Positions 61,201 through 64,000 of a DNA stretch of 64,000 bases are shown one piece after another. The position numbers and the translations under genes were made by a program. The notes beneath the pieces were generated by a model. That model worked only from the letters and a program-made list of their open reading frames with translations, did no database searches and was not told where the DNA came from. Source of the stretch: Hymenolepis diminuta (taxonomy: Eukaryota; Platyhelminthes; Cestoda; Cyclophyllidea; Hymenolepididae); NCBI GenBank assembly GCA_900708905.1, contig CAADRB010000039.1, positions 697,599 to 761,598 of the forward strand, in the 5' to 3' direction. Within the stretch, counting starts at the first letter, position 1. Every line of letters begins with the position of its first letter.

Positions 61201-63768
61201 TTTGGTTAATAGAACTTTAGTCTGCACAATTCTTGTTTTCTACTTTTAGGACTGCCGATTGTTGTTGTTTACTGTCGGCTCTTGTGGCCATCCTAAATAT
61301 CTAGACAATCTGTCTATACAACTCATACTTCCAGACGATTGGATGACCTTCAAAAGCTGATTTTATTCTTTCTATGAATAGTAATAAAGCGTCATTGAAT
61401 GCACTTCCATCTTCTCTATACGGGTCTGAGTCAACTGTGGCCTAGGGATATCTAATAAACACATAGATCGTAACAGTAGAAATTTGACTTCCTAGTAGTC
61501 GTACGTTCATGTACTGTTATTATTTCAGGTACAACGGAAACCGTCTTCTCAATACAGTAGAAGCCTTCGATCCCATAGACAACACCTGGACCCTCTACGA
61601 AGAGAGTCGAATGCACAATGAGCGTTGCGACACGGGAATGTGCGTGGTTCGCTTTCTCTCCTGTGCGGAGTCCTCTGCCCCTCCTCCTGCCACTCATCAG
61701 TCCTCAAATCGCATCCCTCGTGGCTCCATAGCAATTGCCACTACGTCAAATATTACTGATAATGCTGGTGGCAGCAGCAACAGCACCCCAGCAGCTCAGG
61801 TCGTGCAAATAGTGACCCCACTGCTTCAAGCAAGTGGGACCAGACCTTCCACCCAATCTTCACATCACCCCTCTCCCCTTCTAGTTTACCATCACCAGTC
61901 CCAAGCAAGTCATCATGCTGTACAGTGCCAAACTCGGCGAGCTCATCATAGTCAAAGTCTGCCTGAGTCGACGGGGGCACCACCTGGTCCGTTAGCCGGA
62001 AGTCAGCAGAGAGTGATACCCATTCGAGAGACTCATTGTACTCTGACTGCAGCTATTCAGATGGAGGGCCCTGAAACGGGGGAAAATGTCGAAGTGGAAT
62101 CGAATGGGGAGGAAGAGGAGACGGAGGAGGAAGAAGAAGGAACGTTTTTGTTCGATGAGGTGTCGACTGGTGGTGTAATGGAAGAGGAGAGGCCACCGGA
62201 AAGAAATGGCCAAATTGTGGGAGATTTACTCACTCCTGAATCATTGGCTGTGTAAGTCATTCCGATATTTCATCGTAATTTTGAATACCCAATAATAGAC
62301 GACTTGGTACACCGAGTATGGTATTAACGGAAAATGGAGATGGGTCTATTCTAATGGAGCAATTGTGGTATTTATGTAAATAGAAGAGACTGGATAGACT
62401 GGATAGACCATTAAACAGGTCTATTCTTCTGCCTTCGTGAAGTTTTAGAAGGATTTTTATCTGCTAGTTATCTTAGTTTTGTCCCTTGCTATTCTGCAGA
62501 CTATTCCTTGTATTTTCAATTAATCTTCACTACGACAACAGCATAAAGAGAGAAGACAAGACAGTGGTGAGCCGAGTTTATTGGAAGAGGATTCGGAACC
62601 ACGAGAGAGAGTGCGTGTATGTGCAGAGCGGGGGTGTAAGTAACGGATGCATTGTGTGTGTGCCGATAAGGAAAAAGGGAGAATATCCCCAAAGCGACGA
62701 TCAGCTGTTCACTGTCAGAATCTGCTCAAAGACGTACTCCACGAGTTGTACCTAGGATTGAGCCGTCACTTTAATTAGACTACGGTTGTTGTTAATTGTC
62801 GTTCCCGTAGCTATCGTTTTGCATATTTGATCAGGGAAGTCTAAGTGACTACCCTTCAGCTGAGTTAGGTCGGGGAGTCACAAATATTGTTCAGTGAGAA
62901 GATTAATACTCTAACCCACCTCGTAGAGATCATTGAGAGGAAAATTATAATCAGAGGAAATTTAATCAATTTGAGAGGTTGATCACGACAAATCCAGGTT
63001 TAGACTTAAATCTCACCTACAATTACCTTCTTTTAAATCTGTTCTGTTTTCTTTAGCCAAGTTGAGTCTATGTCCGTCTTACTTTCTGACGGCACAGGCA
63101 GACCTAATAACACCAATGAAAACTATCAACATCCAGACGGAGCTGCTGATGACGATACAACGGGTCGGAGGGGAGGTTTTACTCTTTTTCGTACTGGCGA
63201 TGACCGAGAGGGGTCTGAGAATCAGGATATAGACCAAGTTGATTCAGATGATGATGATAGTCCTGTTTCACCCTCAATTCCATTAACCGCTCCTCCCCCA
63301 GGTCTTGGTCTCATTCTGGAAGAGGAAAATGCCGATCTCCAGCACAGGATGGTGTTTCTTCGTGGACGAGAATCTCCTAGCAGCTCTCAGGACGATGGTG
63401 ACGATTCCTCTCCCCCATCTTCCACGCTCAGTGCAGAGGGAAATGAAACTCAATCGAGGGAGGAGGAGGCGAACGGTTCTCCCTCCCTGGAGGATGGAAG
63501 ACCATCTTCTCAATCAGGCAGCCTCATGTGGCTTCATAGACCCTCTCCAATCGCCTCTCCAACTAATCACGGCTCAAGATCACCAGGTGCCAGCCAATCT
63601 GGTGACGGCCGTGAAGCTGGAAGGGAAGAGAACTCTCGTTCTGATGGAGAGGGCGAGGAAGGAGAAAGTGAAGTGATCGTCATGGCAACGGTTTCTACTT
63701 CCACTCCTGGTATTGGAGAATCCATGGAAATTACCCCTTCATCGCCACTTATCTCCCGTGTGGAGTAG
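55241..63768 (+). CDS. KLHL12: KLHL12-type BTB-BACK-Kelch CUL3 adaptor with long C-terminal tail
   Basis: Substrate adaptor for CUL3 ubiquitin ligase; vertebrate KLHL12 acts on Dishevelled and on SEC31 in COPII coat assembly. Exons: 55241-55396, 55468-55839, 56841-56990, 59099-59320, 59391-59583, 59829-60027, 60100-60360, 61529-62251, 63057-63768, giving 2988 nt or 995 aa. BTB (about aa 10-120): [31 protein letters not shown] in two exonic pieces, then [14 protein letters not shown] (about 125-225). The linker [20 protein letters not shown] is almost that of human KLHL12. Six Kelch repeats follow: [50 protein letters not shown]. The Kelch core ends near aa 561, where human KLHL12 stops (568 aa). 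About 434 further residues follow, rich in Ser, Gly, Pro, Glu and Asp ([21 protein letters not shown]). If the last intron is retained the protein stops at 62255. No canonical poly(A) hexamer before the window end. Confidence 0.93.
55840..56840. other. KLHL12 intron 2
   Basis: T-rich on the coding strand; nothing else recognised. Confidence 0.5.
56991..59098. other. KLHL12 intron 3
   Basis: Largest KLHL12 intron, separating the BACK domain from the Kelch linker. AT-rich; a mildly GC-richer patch lies at about 57890-58080. No gene or element recognised. Confidence 0.5.
60361..61528. other. KLHL12 intron 7
   Basis: Interrupts the sixth Kelch repeat (AAG|GYNGN). No coding or repeat signal supported. 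Confidence 0.55.
62252..63056. other. KLHL12 intron 8 within the C-terminal tail
   Basis: Good GTAAGT donor at 62252 and TTTCTTTAG acceptor at 63056. The join keeps the frame (LAV|QVESM). Reading through instead gives an immediate stop at 62253-62255, so splicing decides tail length. Confidence 0.7.
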
Positions 63769-64000
63769 TATTTCAGCGTTTTACCGTTTCCTGCTTCTGT
63801 ACATTTTGTCTTATTTGAATTCTTCCTCTTTATTCGTATATATTTTATCCATCTGATTTATGCACATCATCTCTATGCATATACGTTCTTAATTATTTGT
63901 ATTTGCTGTTTTGAGCAAGAACACTTGTGTGTGTGCGTGTGTGTACGGTGAGACTATCCTTATAATTACTCGCACCTTTAATGATCTTTTGCTTGAAATA
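63769..64000. other. KLHL12 3' flank with short GT repeat
   Basis: Non-coding sequence after the KLHL12 stop, with an imperfect (GT)n stretch at about 63926-63944. No poly(A) signal seen before the window ends. Confidence 0.6.

Noticed and set aside
61452..61734. Minus-strand frames over the KLHL12 tail exon
   Set aside because: Shadows of the Kelch/tail coding strand with no domain of their own.
1..64000. tRNA, rRNA, CRISPR array, prokaryotic or viral system
   Set aside because: Looked for and not seen by eye; a covariance-model scan would be needed to exclude small RNA genes.

Overview
The window is animal nuclear DNA with multi-exon genes, GT-AG introns and poly(A) signals. It is most likely from a parasitic flatworm, and a tapeworm is my best guess. 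The grounds are an AT-rich non-coding background, a striking class of 36-48 nt introns, an unrelated gene starting about 90 nt after an upstream poly(A) signal right behind a splice acceptor (as expected for spliced-leader trans-splicing), and intronic mariner elements. Species cannot be settled from this sequence. There are two assembly gaps: 16253-16674 and 38260-38280.

Six protein-coding genes can be modelled exon by exon. I checked splice phase by hand for each. (1) 1195-13576 (+): a SETD1/Set1 histone H3K4 methyltransferase (RRM, WIN motif, N-SET, SET, post-SET; about 1548 aa). (2) 13964-16219 (+): an unrecognised zinc-finger protein starting 388 nt after the SETD1 stop. (3) 18818-28286 (-): SEL1L/Hrd3, the ER-associated degradation adaptor (9 exons, 664 aa). 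(4) 31596-39850 (+): PLK4, the centriole-duplication kinase, with a DSGxxS degron and three polo boxes (about 779 aa). (5) 42379-53787 (+): an EF-hand-like plus WD-repeat protein of the WDR49/WDR64 type (22 exons, about 1113 aa). (6) 55241-63768 (+): KLHL12 (BTB-BACK-six Kelch), a CUL3 adaptor, with a long acidic/serine-rich C-terminal tail that human KLHL12 lacks (about 995 aa).

Two copies of one decayed mariner element lie about 15 kb apart in opposite orientation. One is in a SETD1 intron and one in a SEL1L intron, each antisense to its host gene. Their centres look identical, disabling mutations included, while their ends have diverged. A fragment with piggyBac-like ends opens the window.

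The most interesting regulatory signal is a pair of RFX-type X-boxes. One (42302-42315, a full consensus match) is 63 bp upstream of the WD-repeat gene ATG. The other (31532-31545, one spacer mismatch) is 50 bp upstream of the PLK4 ATG. Both genes belong to the centriole/cilium world, so they may be co-regulated. Other notable points are GC-AG introns (one splits the SETD1 WDR5-binding motif), very small introns, and a possible SETD1/zinc-finger operon. I see no prokaryotic, viral or CRISPR-like system.
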